From positions 17,130 through 61,471 of the forward strand of contig DDSA01000114.1 of NCBI GenBank assembly GCA_002343715.1: DNA of 44,342 nucleotides, read 5' to 3'. Positions 24,501 to 30,190 of this stretch are shown here, one piece after another (within the stretch, counting starts at the first letter, position 1; each line of letters opens with the position of its first letter). The position numbers and the translations under genes are program-made. The stretch is from Phycisphaerales bacterium UBA2402. Lineage in GTDB: Bacteria > Planctomycetota > Phycisphaerae > Phycisphaerales > UBA1924. The notes beneath the pieces are model-generated. The model did no database searches. It was not told the DNA's origin and saw only the letters and a list, made by a program, of their open reading frames with translations.

Positions 24501-26649
24501 TGCTGACAGCGGCGTTGTTGGTCAGCAGCCCCGTGGTGGTGATGGTGATATCACCGGTGCCCGAAGCGATATTCTCGGAGATCGTCGCCGCGCCGCCCGC
24601 GGCGATGGAGACTTCGCCGGTGGTCGTGGCGCTCACGCCCGTCAGGCCGCCGAGGGTCGCGCCGCCGAAGGTCGTTCCGCCGCCCGGGTTGTCGAGGAAG
24701 ACCCCGCCCGTGCCGCCCAGCGCTTCAACATTGGTCGCCGCGGTGCGGATGGGACTGCCCGAAGCGCCCACACCGCCACCCCCGCCCGCGCCGCTGACAT
24801 CGAAGGCGACGCTGGAGGCCGTGACGAGGCTGGTGCCGCTCTGGCGGACGATGCCGCTGCTCGCAGTGGGGCCGATGTTGCGGACCAGGGCGTGGCCTGT
24901 GGTGGTCAGGTTGCCCAGTGTGATGTTGCCCGAGGTCGCGGCGGCACCGACTCGGGTGGAGCCGGTGTTCATGGTGATCTGAATGTTGGCGCTGCCCGCG
25001 TTGATCGTGACACCGCTGGCGAATGTAATGAGCGCTGTGCCGTTCGAGCGGTTGGCGGCTTGCACCGTATTGGCGGAGCCGTCGGTCACATCGTTTGCGA
25101 TGAGTGTGATGGCGCCGTTGTTAGTCGTGATGCTCTGATTGAGCAGGATGCTGCGCCCCGCCTGCATGGTGAGAGTCGCGCCCCCGGTGGTGAGGTTGAC
25201 GGCCTGGTTGACTGTGATGTCGTTGTTTGCCTGGAGGGTGACGTTGCCACCAACGGCATCGAGCGTGGCATTCGAGACAGTTCGATCCGTGTTGGCGTTG
25301 GTGTTGAACGCCGCGACCTGCGCGGCGGATGCGGCACCGGCGGCGTCAACGGTGATGTTCTGGGGATCGAGCAGCAGCGACCCGCCCCGGCCTTTCACGG
25401 CACCGATGCGCACGATGCCGCCGTATTCGAGATTCTCCTTGCCCGATACTTCAACGTTGCCGCCATCGCCCCCCCCCGCGGGGCCGGTAGCGGTGATCGT
25501 TCCGGCGAAGTTTGTTTGATTGTCCGACCAGACGACGACCGTGCCCGCATCGCCCTTCGCCGTCGCGTCGGCGCGGATGACGGAGTTCGCATCAATGGTT
25601 GTTTCGACCGCCCGGCGCTCCGTGCCCTTGCCCTGGAACTCGCCGCCGACGAGAACATGACCGCCGCGCGTGTCGCCGCGGGCATCGATGGAAGCGCCTT
25701 CGAGACTGACCTTTTCGCCCAGCACACGGACATCGCCGCCGGTTGCGCCCCCGGCATCAATGGAACCATCGACACGGACCTCACCCGAACCTTGTCCCTC
25801 GATGCGGGCTTTCGCTGCTTTGACCTTGCCACCGGCACGGATGGCCATGGAGTAGACGTCGCCCGCGGCCATGGAGACCCGGCCTCGCTGCGCATTGATC
25901 GTCCCGGTGTTGGTGACGGCCGCGCCGCCCGCGGACTCCGCAGCGGCCCCCGAGACCTTCACGAAGACGTTGCCCGTACGTTCGCCGATGAGGATGTCGT
26001 CGCCGGCGGCCATGACGACGGTGCCCCGCGGGGCGTTGATCGTGCCGCCGTTGGTGACCGTCTTGCCCAGAAGGCCGACGAAGTTGGCCGTCAGTGTTCC
26101 TTCGTTGATGACGGCTCCGCGTGCATCGGTAAAGCGGTCAAGCCCGCGAACGAAGTCGCGGTCGCTGAGGTTCGCACCCGCGGCGTACAGGCGTGCGACA
26201 TCGACGCGGGCGGTGCCGGAAAAGTACACCCCGGCGGGGTTGACGAGGTAGACCCGGCCGTTGGCGATGAGACTTCCGTCGATGCGCGTGGGGGAAGCGC
26301 CGGTGATGCGGTTGAGAACCCGGCTGGCGGCATCGGGCTGGATGAACCGCACGGTCTCGCCGCGGGCGATGTCGAAACTGCGGTGGTTGATGATGCTGTT
26401 GCGACCGGCGCGGATGATGGTCTCGGCCCCGTTGCGCGAGATGTTGACGTCGCCGCGCACGACGCTGGAACCTTCCGGCCCGGCGAGCGCACCGGTGGTG
26501 AAGGCGGCGATCAACAGGCCCGAGAGAGCGCTGGACCACCCGCCGGAGCGACCCACGGCGATGAGCCCACCTTCGCGGATCGCCTCGCATCGTTCGACCA
26601 GTCCTTCGACGGAGAGACGGTTGGTGCCGGTATTCTGTTGCGTCTTCAT
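12505..26649 (-). CDS. Giant two-partner secretion exoprotein (TpsA, filamentous haemagglutinin-like)
   Basis: The 4714-residue protein starts at an ATG with AAGGA seven bases upstream. It has an extended signal region (1-56, hydrophobic 40-56). A TPS/haemagglutination-activity domain (about 61-200) follows, with IIRAGRNSIINHRSFDIARGE, VYLVNPAGVYFSG (NPAG 137-140) and LYAAGANLSDRDF, the segment recognised by TpsB pores. Residues about 430-4300 are degenerate beta-strand repeats ('NNV.TL.A.TTGAI.F.DADGF', 'ITTTNNAVTL', 'I.QPVNAG.ATLTL'), predicted to form a long right-handed beta-helix. Five near-identical 35-residue units lie at about 3415-3590. The last roughly 270 residues are not repetitive, are charged and helical, and match no toxin I recognise. 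A run of nine G encodes residues near 391-394. The partner pore gene tpsB is directly upstream. The role is probably adhesion or cell contact. Confidence 0.9.
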   Translation of the reverse strand: MKTQQNTGTNRLSVEGLVERCEAIREGGLIAVGRSGGWSSALSGLLIAAFTTGALAGPEGSSVVRGDVNISRNGAETIIRAGRNSIINHRSFDIARGETVRFIQPDAASRVLNRITGASPTRIDGSLIANGRVYLVNPAGVYFSGTARVDVARLYAAGANLSDRDFVRGLDRFTDARGAVINEGTLTANFVGLLGKTVTNGGTINAPRGTVVMAAGDDILIGERTGNVFVKVSGAAAESAGGAAVTNTGTINAQRGRVSMAAGDVYSMAIRAGGKVKAAKARIEGQGSGEVRVDGSIDAGGATGGDVRVLGEKVSLEGASIDARGDTRGGHVLVGGEFQGKGTERRAVETTIDANSVIRADATAKGDAGTVVVWSDNQTNFAGTITATGPAGGGDGGNVEVSGKENLEYGGIVRIGAVKGRGGSLLLDPQNITVDAAGAASAAQVAAFNTNANTDRTVSNATLDAVGGNVTLQANNDITVNQAVNLTTGGATLTMQAGRSILLNQSITTNNGAITLIANDVTDGSANTVQAANRSNGTALITFASGVTINAGSANIQITMNTGSTRVGAAATSGNITLGNLTTTGHALVRNIGPTASSGIVRQSGTSLVTASSVAFDVSGAGGGGGVGASGSPIRTAATNVEALGGTGGVFLDNPGGGTTFGGATLGGLTGVSATTTGEVSIAAGGAATISENIASGTGDITITTTGLLTNNAAVSTDFGAGSDISVTAAGAGGSGTFAGNSLTLAGTGTFALGNANNVVTFAAATNGAITFNDTNGFSLGGSGVSSTNNAISLSTTAGGMDIAQPLNAGSATLTLNVAAGVSGNAGAITAGTLTFGGGTAYTLTNAANNVTNLDGTTTGAISFTDADGLTITGLASTNTNITINASGLLTVTGLVDAGTGDVSLTAAGVTQSGAGAITSDDLLLAGTGTFNLGGANNVATFAAGTTGAVTFSDTNGFSLSGGIATGNSAVSLTAASGTLTIDQTVNAGTSTVTLTANDLDISAAVTGNGGIAIAPFTAATTVGVGAGAGTLSIDTTELGLLTSTGIVTIGSASAGNLTTSALNLSAAAFGLALQSGAAIDVGGVTMAANRPFSTNSTGGTTISGAVAASGTGSVTLTSGGAVTQTAEITTPTLTLAGAGAFTLTDSANNAGTLSGSGAGAKSYRDADALTVSALSTTNNAITLNTGGLLTITGSVAAGTGGVSITAAGVTESGGTVSGGLLSLAGAGTFAMGANNDVSSIEAAVTGVLTFNDANGFTVAGTGITTGGNAATLSTTVGGIAINQPINVGASDLTLNIAGAATQGGSGAITASGLRLLGGGYTLTNTGNAVGTLAANTGSAISVTDADGFTVGTVGGTSGITTTNNAVTLTAVANGLAINQPVSIGSATLTLNTPGTVTQGGGGGITAATLDLRGTAAYTLDNNANDVDTLTAGAGSVGGNVIFHDTDDFILGAMTVSGGTLTLRAGGGTVTQSGVLNVTNLLLTGPAAYTLTQANTITTLAADNTGAVTFRDADGFAVGTVGAVNGMTTLSGAAIDLTSSTGTLTITDQVNAGSGTVSLTTDAIAVGNTVTGGAITIRNATAGTTIGLGSGAGTLNLDNTELGFLSAATGTVTIGRTTGGLQPGALTADTVLLGAANYHLHLIGASIAADGITLTGRDLTLQALTGGATSGGAIIASGLRLLGTGTFTLTDAGNNVGTLAANTTGAVEYRDTDDLAAGTVAGTVGITTGGQNLRLTSAGGTGLDITQSVNAGAGEVFLTADTMNIAAAVTGNGNITIVPFTAATNISIADPGQVGDLNLSAAEMSNLASTACVLIGDASSGTITTGTLDLSGESFDLFLRGTTGSIGALTTAATKALTLQFTGAVSQTGLIDADQLRLIDGGFNLSTHNNVLGIISINTLGNADIFSTSPLTLGNVVDSCGSSGPNQAGVLNLKAADLTIGTAVSVASAVLSADAIAVNAAVTSLGDITVRNCTAGVTIGVGNGAAGALSLTNAEVANLVLSTPGSTLTFGRGDAGFESGALTTAALNLVASDINLTLVGDQLALGGTTLGNTRTLTLNALTSGATQSGALIAGTLDLQGAGFFDIPNLANDFTGIRGAFSGDLNFSDANTIATIGPGVNSGGNDVTIRAPLGLTITATSPLDAGAGIVTLAADALAVDDLVTGNGGIFIIPFNDGTTIGVGGAAGSLNIDATELTRLVCNTLVTIGRPDAGALTADPIDVSAQGYSLALGGATVTTGGIIVAPSRSVALTADETNGAAAGITVNGPIIAPGGFDSTTGGGRNIFAANITTTGTNINITGPAFVNGSAVFDATGGGAAVAGADISFSDILSGTTADTDLVTLNAGTGGDVAVTGIIGGTRFNTFTLTNALSAAFPALHAAGGGISLTAASITLSGGADTTGGGDISLNGAVNATGGSGLDAGSGSILFGATSSLAINGLSYALTAEEIDLPTAASSVTGGGGSALTLQSSGTGTPIRIGGAADSGAGTLDLTDADLAALAANLGSVTIGRADGTHAITIESSAFRSMTTIRAPLGAGAITVDGTITGENAASDLTLAGANPTTLNANIVTAGADITIQTPVILGAALPGNLATLDTTNAGAVPAGANVGITGTTSAATDGVQGLSIASGTGGVVSLGGTVGPGGARVGSFAITSAASANLPAINAAAGGISLTGGVFTLSNGVNTTAGGTFLVNNSGLLTLDTTALSLDGAFTQNAGATGGVSLGTNITTTDDSITFVRPLGLTNGVQLNTGAGGGDIVFGSTIDGAFPLDISAGTGAVNFGGRVGNPTAIGALTVFSAGSITVAGGTAPTINAATVSLTTSGLLTINGTPADRGGISSAGPLNITAGSIIQSGNLGGSTVLISASGAILVDADVSAGVGGVIVLHSGTSGTGDLNFGSSGPLLTADDITLRAGDGAGGAGTTAIVDALTNPVDFAGATLGAPSPMTVTIRADGDLTTDDHLPDGVRFNDITGMNYTIKSDDGSVTIAEASKVNATNLTLMGATGVNINVAITPQSLIIMGDTVISGDIITDGDLCFGNAVTLAAPVTVSSGSGLLEIKGAFNSSTFNLTLRGAEINITPTGTLAGTGNLTVEPHAAGSNVVLGAASEDASAGLDFSNDELGRIADGYASRTFGRADGTGQLSFASPVTLPDPTTFRMNGAGGSITLANALTGTGNAQFGFLAPATTFTAGITTAGGAVAITGPLSLGGVTIATGGGTFSVGGATTLIGNATVSSSNGAITFTGPVNADLAANNRALTINAGTGNALFSAASGGTGRLGALTITAANTTLVSVVTSGAQTYTGNLRTAGDLASEVGGDITITGDLALTTDAVIRTAGGAGDDIAITGLTDTAAAIAEKSLVLNAGAGSVTLGGDAGGAVGLSSFAATGGTISTRSVRTPTGGQTFTGPATVTGSIASGGDVLFSDTSNITGNVNGAALAFTGNSTVGGNVTGTGNVLFSGTSNITGNVNGAALTFTGNSTVGGSATGTGNVLFSGTSNITGNVNGAALTFTGNSTIGGSATGTGNVLFSGTSNITGNVNGAALTFTGNSTVGGSVTGTGNVLFSGTSNITGNVNGAALTFTGDSTLGGAVNGTGDILFSALSTIAGNITGGSALTFGGGTLLGGNVTSTGAQSYNAGATFGTGAGGAVAVNGASIIVAGPVILDRSAVFTAAGDVTFGGTILSASGDAGGNALTINSPGITTFGGLVGGVAGQELASIETDAAGTNRLNAALFATLGDQIFRGNTTLGADASVASSGGGVTFQGTIDSFDATARDLTVNSGGGIGNTTFGGSIGGTNPLDTLTTNANGTTFLPTIVRTNGQQTYLDDVRLIGDTTLTVLTSGGVTLGARVDSDSSTPRALTVNSAGAGETRFGGAVGSQNVLSSLSTNADGAVFIGGDISTNGAQSFGESAATITGDAVLSGNGITFPGIIVSDGTPHDLTLTGGAGGVSVGGDIGVGNNLGSLTASGTTVGLRGVQTIGDQTYTGTLTVTGSTTGSAFTSNGPATITGAINGTIITFAQPVTLAGSVTSFENGGSVTFANTLALAADGVVAASNGTILFSSTVNSSDATARALTVNNTGATTFTGAVGTTNRLSTLTTDAGGSTRFNGGSVAMSGIGRFGDAVILGANTTFTTGGLVFTSTLDSDGTPRTVRVEGDVANKTTEFLGVVGGVSPLGRLHIHDTIPTASTRTTKIGANMTLTTGMVVNEPVEIVGDVIINAGNDPVNSTLFFRSTIDADSELNNRSLTLLSGAIPAVSANPTSTDISPVGSTRNVTPFRFAGNIGAGSGKRLGSLTIGGDLAGAPPLAPTAVFAPFNANGAVPFNNNFFSPNAAQTFVINVGTGGFTMGRLNKLTTFGNLNVNVRPGGTARLGDLVATSNLSIVGDQIILRTRQAGQLFDDEFIPNEANPKLDNDSGLDLVAGGTLAISGNTGPANITRENTSRAAFFANSSGDIAVPQGPGLIFAQFQGGVTISLFNHNLNTGLIPLDLKTQASDSNVATSLAGAIPRDRREREVTEAVLLSSSFGKPLANLGINIKELSDKALSQFLIGRSLYQDVPLLLNPTGSDFRVTINRLSSQPVLSVIRAYCNLFYADGNAAYENILNPSAGPAQQDRAADISSAMQESWDIYTESTENPTGQGFRAYLESRGDQATEADTIALDTLNQTRSLLAGVEEIGLSPREEEVVRRTIIRKIGGRDIPELEAAVLGSLVASR
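15875..16395. repeat. Five near-identical 105-bp tandem repeats inside tpsA
   Basis: The same block recurs at exactly 105-bp steps; the CACGTTGCCG (or CACATTGCCG) landmark is at 15931, 16036, 16141, 16246 and 16351. Each unit encodes 35 residues with NVLFSGTSNITGNVNGAAL as core. Copies differ by only a few bases, while the flanking units (before 15875) are strongly diverged. Confidence 0.93.
25469..25477. repeat. Homopolymer of 9 C (G on the coding strand) inside tpsA
   Basis: The run encodes Gly residues near position 391-394 of the exoprotein, just after the TPS domain. A length change would truncate nearly the whole beta-helix. Confidence 0.9.
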
Positions 26650-26670
26650 CGCCGTTCCTTGCTTCTTTCA

Positions 26671-26687
26671 GGGCCGGCCGCCGGCCC
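26671..26687 (-). other. Hairpin in the tpsB-tpsA gap
   Basis: A 7-bp GC stem (26671-26677 with 26681-26687) sits 21 bases before the tpsA start. No T-run follows. It could modulate translation or processing of the tpsB-tpsA message. Nothing else is seen in this 155-base gap. Confidence 0.4.
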
Positions 26688-26804
26688 CTGTCTGTGCTTT
26701 TCGTCGGCCCCGCCTGTCCCCGCGGGGAGTACCACTCAGTCGATTCGTATCCGCGAACTTGCCTGATCCCTTGATTCTCTGCGCTCGCCGGCTGGTGATG
26801 CCGG

Positions 26805-29003
26805 CTAATAGGAAAGGGTGAACATGACATTCCACTCGTTGTCACCCGGCTGCACCTGCGCATCGGTCTCCCCCGGGTTGGTCGGTCCGGCTTCTTTGAG
26901 GGCCACGCCCCAGTCGATCCGCAGGTCCAGGTTTCGCTTGATGCGGATGTCGATGCCCAGCCCCGTGCCCAGGAGCGTGTCGGAACTCTCGCCGGGCTGC
27001 GGATCATTCTGGCTAGTGTGGCCGAAATCGATGAATGCCTTGAGCACCAAATCCCAGTCGGCGCGACCGAAGGCCTGCTGCGGCGCCCAGCGGAAGTCGC
27101 TGCCGACCCACGCGGGCATGTCGACGTTACCCAATCGCCCCGGCTTCTCCTGGACCGCGAGGAAGTTCGGAAGGTGGAAGCGATACTCGGCGCTGGCGAT
27201 CACGGCGTTGTCGCCCGCGGCGATGCTCTGGGGGTACCCGCGCACGGTGAACATGCCTCCGGCGACTTCCTGCTCGTTGGGGATGAGGCGGCTGTCGTCG
27301 AGCGCCCATTGACCACGGACACTGCCGGCGACCTCGTGCGCCAGGGTGGTCAGGCCTCTGCCGTCCTCGCCCTGAAACCAGCCGAACTGATTGAAAACAG
27401 GCTCGAGGTAGTTGCTCTGCTCGGCCTGGAACCGCAAGACCTGGAAGTTCTCGCTCGCGTCGGGGCGGCCGAGCAGATCGACTTCATCGCTCGGAAGGCT
27501 GTCGGCGTTGAAGTAGAACAAGAGCGAGACGAGCGTGCTGGAATCGTCGGTAAATCGCTGGAGATCAGCGCCGATGTACGGCTCGAAGAAATCGACATTC
27601 CCTTCCTGCTGCGAGAACTCGTTGGTGACGCTGATATCCTGCCAGCGAACGCCGCCGACGGCGTCGATGAACCAGTCGCGGTGCTGCCACAGGTTGTAGC
27701 GGAGTTCGGAGCCGATCATCCAGTTCGTACCGTCGAACTCTTCATCGCCGAACCCGACTTCCGACGCGTTGTACTGCGACCAACTGGCGTAGTTGCGCCA
27801 CCGCAGTTTGTCGGAGATCAGGGGAAAGTCGTAGTTGAGCGACACCGAGTTCGAGGCGTCGAAGTTGCCGGTCACGTAATCGATCGAGAAAATGTCGTCG
27901 TGGTACGTGGCTTGGTTGTTGATATAGCCGAAGCGCTCACGCCATTCACTGGTCTCGGGCGTGCCGGTGTTGCTCACCTGTGCGTACGCCGTCCAGGGCT
28001 TGTTCTGCGTCACCATATAATCAAGCGTGACGGTCTCGGGCTCGACCCCCGCGGCGACCGCGACATCAACCCGCCGCCCGGGATGACGGTTCAATCGGAA
28101 GACGAAATCGTCGATCATTGCCCGGTTTACGAGGTCGCCGTTCTGCACCGGTGATTGGGCGCGGATGCGACGGCTGACAGGCTCATCGGCATCGACGCGT
28201 GTCAGCGTCCCCGCCTCGATCCGCTTCGCCAGACGGTCGCCCACGGCGATGGTGCGGATCTGTGCGATCCGCCCTGTCCAAACGATAAGTCGCAGGTCGC
28301 CGGTTTTGCGCTCGCGAAGATCATCGCCCGTCTCGGGGTCGATCATGTCCTCGGCGGGATGGCTGAAGACCGCGATCAAGCCGCGGCGGTTGAGTTCATC
28401 CGAAATGGCCTGGTTGATATCACGCAGCGCGCTGGCGTGGAACCTCGTGACACCTCCCTCGGTCACGTCCTTCAGGACGATCGACGAAGAGGGGCCGGGC
28501 CGCGGCACGGGTCGGCCGAAGGCGTCGAGTTCGGGACTTCCATCTTCCTTGACTTGAAACGCTGTGACGTACCCCTGCGGGGTGACACCGAGCCTGACCC
28601 GTATGGCGAGCAGTTCTTCAACATCGGGGTGCTGTTCGTGCGGCGCGTGCCACTCGATCAGGAAACGGGACACCTCGTAGACCGGACCATCGGCCGCGGT
28701 CGGCCCGGCAACCACGACCGAAGCCGCCTGATTGACTTCCGCGTTCTGCACAGCAGCGTCGGCGGGTTGTCCATCAGCCGCGGCTGGCGTGACAGCCTTC
28801 GGTGCGTCGGCGGGCTGCGGCGTGGCGGGTTTGGGCGGAGGATTGATGTTGTTCACGTCGAACGGAGGCGGATCCTGCGGTGCGTTCTGTGCCGTCGCGG
28901 GAACCGTCATCGTCGCCGAGACCAGCAAGCCCGCGAGTGCAGCAAGGTGCGCGGCAGCGTTCCGACGTGACTGCTTTCCAACCAGCCTCAACATCGAGTT
29001 CAT
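26805..29003 (-). CDS. Two-partner secretion outer-membrane transporter TpsB (ShlB/FhaC/HecB family)
   Basis: The 732-residue protein starts at an ATG with GAGGAG five bases upstream and has a signal peptide (about 1-38, ending VPATAQ). An Ala/Pro-rich linker (40-105) precedes two POTRA-like domains (about 105-310), the second ending in DDFVFRLNRHPGRRVDVAV. A C-terminal 16-strand-type beta-barrel follows (from about NKPWTAYAQVSNTGTPETS) with the family motif TVRGYPQSIAAGDNAV near 590 and a last strand ending in NVMFTLSY, an aromatic-terminal outer-membrane signature. It should translocate the giant exoprotein encoded 155 bases downstream. An own promoter in the 155-base gap upstream is possible but not evident. 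Confidence 0.9.
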   Translation of the reverse strand: MNSMLRLVGKQSRRNAAAHLAALAGLLVSATMTVPATAQNAPQDPPPFDVNNINPPPKPATPQPADAPKAVTPAAADGQPADAAVQNAEVNQAASVVVAGPTAADGPVYEVSRFLIEWHAPHEQHPDVEELLAIRVRLGVTPQGYVTAFQVKEDGSPELDAFGRPVPRPGPSSSIVLKDVTEGGVTRFHASALRDINQAISDELNRRGLIAVFSHPAEDMIDPETGDDLRERKTGDLRLIVWTGRIAQIRTIAVGDRLAKRIEAGTLTRVDADEPVSRRIRAQSPVQNGDLVNRAMIDDFVFRLNRHPGRRVDVAVAAGVEPETVTLDYMVTQNKPWTAYAQVSNTGTPETSEWRERFGYINNQATYHDDIFSIDYVTGNFDASNSVSLNYDFPLISDKLRWRNYASWSQYNASEVGFGDEEFDGTNWMIGSELRYNLWQHRDWFIDAVGGVRWQDISVTNEFSQQEGNVDFFEPYIGADLQRFTDDSSTLVSLLFYFNADSLPSDEVDLLGRPDASENFQVLRFQAEQSNYLEPVFNQFGWFQGEDGRGLTTLAHEVAGSVRGQWALDDSRLIPNEQEVAGGMFTVRGYPQSIAAGDNAVIASAEYRFHLPNFLAVQEKPGRLGNVDMPAWVGSDFRWAPQQAFGRADWDLVLKAFIDFGHTSQNDPQPGESSDTLLGTGLGIDIRIKRNLDLRIDWGVALKEAGPTNPGETDAQVQPGDNEWNVMFTLSY

Positions 29004-29158
29004 TCGTACTCCTCGCTACTCGTCGCTTCGCCCGCATGTGGAGGAGGAGCGACCGAGAACCCCACTGTACGGACGGCAACGACTCACAAGCAAGGCATCG
29101 ACGCCGCTTTCATTCGCTCCGGCAGTTGATCCTCCGCGTGCCCCGACCACGGAGACTT

Positions 29159-30004
29159 CTATTTCGCGGGAGGCAGGTACGCGGCTTGACCCAGAACCTG
29201 TTTCCGCCAATCGGTTTCCGAGCCGCCCCCGCTACGAGGAGCAGGGAAGGCGAGCCGAAGGCCGACATCGGCGAACCCGCCACGGGCCTGGGTCCGGCCC
29301 ACGGCCTGAGGAACACGCGGATCGATGGAGGGTGGAGCTATGGCAGAACCCCCGATGACCTTGACCTTCTCCGCGCGTTCCGCCGCGGCGTACACACCAT
29401 CAGGACCAGCAATCGCGTCAAGCCCCGCCGCGTCTTCTGTGACATACTCCGCCACATTTCCGAGCAGATGCTCGAACGCCCCCGCACCGCTGTTGATGGG
29501 AGCAAACCAAAGGAAGCCGTCATCGGCGTCCGTGACCGCGGCGCCTTCGTCCGCCGCGGAGGGCTTCGCGGTCCCGAAGGGTCGAAAGGCCCCCGATCCC
29601 GGCCCCGGAACGTCGAAACCCTTGGCGACGAGCGTCTGCACGTGTGAGAACTGCTTTTTCCACGACGCGTCGCGCACATTGCCCGTGGCGGGCTTCTCAC
29701 CGAGGGCGGCTGTCCACTCTTCCGCCGTGGGGATTCGGCACCCAAGCGCCTTGGCCGCGATAACGGCGGCCACGGGAGACAAGTACTGCATGGGCGAATC
29801 GAGGGATGGGGCGGCGGGCTGGCGCGAGAGTTCCGGGCTGTAATAAAGGTTATCTCCCAGGCCGGACACGCCCGAGAGCCAGCCCAATGACTTGTCATCG
29901 GACGCTGAACGGGAGAGGGCGATGACCTCCGGCGCTCGCCGCCAGACCCACGGACGCGGCCCGATCCGAGCATCAGGCAGCCCCGGCTCGGGACGGTTGC
30001 TCAT
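29159..30004 (-). CDS. FGE/SUMF1-fold domain, probably the displaced C-terminus of the preceding TagF-like protein
   Basis: The 281 residues from the first ATG lack the beginning of the fold, which is encoded in the same frame at 30187-30005. Family signs are YLSPVAAVIAAKALGCRIPTAEEW (cf. RLPTEAEWE), EHLLGNVAEYV (cf. GNVWEW), VIGGSAIAP (cf. RGGSW) and GFADVGLRLAF (cf. GFRL). The two catalytic Cys of true formylglycine-generating enzymes, next to the RGGSW motif, are absent, so this is probably a non-enzymatic binding domain with the C-type-lectin-like fold. No ribosome site supports the ATG at 30004, and there is no ATG, GTG or TTG upstream in frame before the stop at 30188. See the junction entry. 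Confidence 0.75.
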   Translation of the reverse strand: MSNRPEPGLPDARIGPRPWVWRRAPEVIALSRSASDDKSLGWLSGVSGLGDNLYYSPELSRQPAAPSLDSPMQYLSPVAAVIAAKALGCRIPTAEEWTAALGEKPATGNVRDASWKKQFSHVQTLVAKGFDVPGPGSGAFRPFGTAKPSAADEGAAVTDADDGFLWFAPINSGAGAFEHLLGNVAEYVTEDAAGLDAIAGPDGVYAAAERAEKVKVIGGSAIAPPSIDPRVPQAVGRTQARGGFADVGLRLAFPAPRSGGGSETDWRKQVLGQAAYLPPAK

Positions 30005-30190
30005 GGCGCGGCGGACATCCTCCCAGCGATTCGCCGCAGAGATGGCATCGATGAACAGCCCGACCGAGAGTTCGGATGTGCAGATGAAAAGGCCGGTCTC
30101 GCTCGATGACTTGACCGGGAGGAACGTGAGTGTGTGGTCGACCCCGCCGCGGGACCAGGTATATACGGCGGCTCCGTCTTTGCCGGGTTA
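30005..30190 (-). other. In-frame TAA and conserved coding continuation joining the TagF-like protein to the FGE domain
   Basis: The TAA at 30190-30188 ends the upstream protein (GWLF-stop). In the same frame the next 61 codons are open to the ATG at 30004 and read like protein. They include GAAVYTWSRGGVDHTLTF and LFICTSELSVGLFIDAI, the last matching the usual start of FGE domains ('F.i...EVT...f..F'). A single base change (for example GAA, CAA or AAA to TAA) would explain the split. Options are a recent nonsense mutation, a sequencing error, programmed readthrough, or an unseen start. With readthrough the protein would have about 1272 residues. Confidence 0.8.

Noticed and set aside
12505..26649. 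Interpretation of the giant protein as a CdiA contact-dependent inhibition toxin
   Set aside because: No C-terminal toxin, no VENN-like boundary and no immunity gene downstream; the next gene is tssA. A general TPS adhesin fits better.
29159..30004. A true formylglycine-generating (sulfatase-activating) enzyme
   Set aside because: The catalytic Cys residues next to the RGGSW-type motif are missing (VIGGSAIAP here), and the T6SS context argues for a binding domain.
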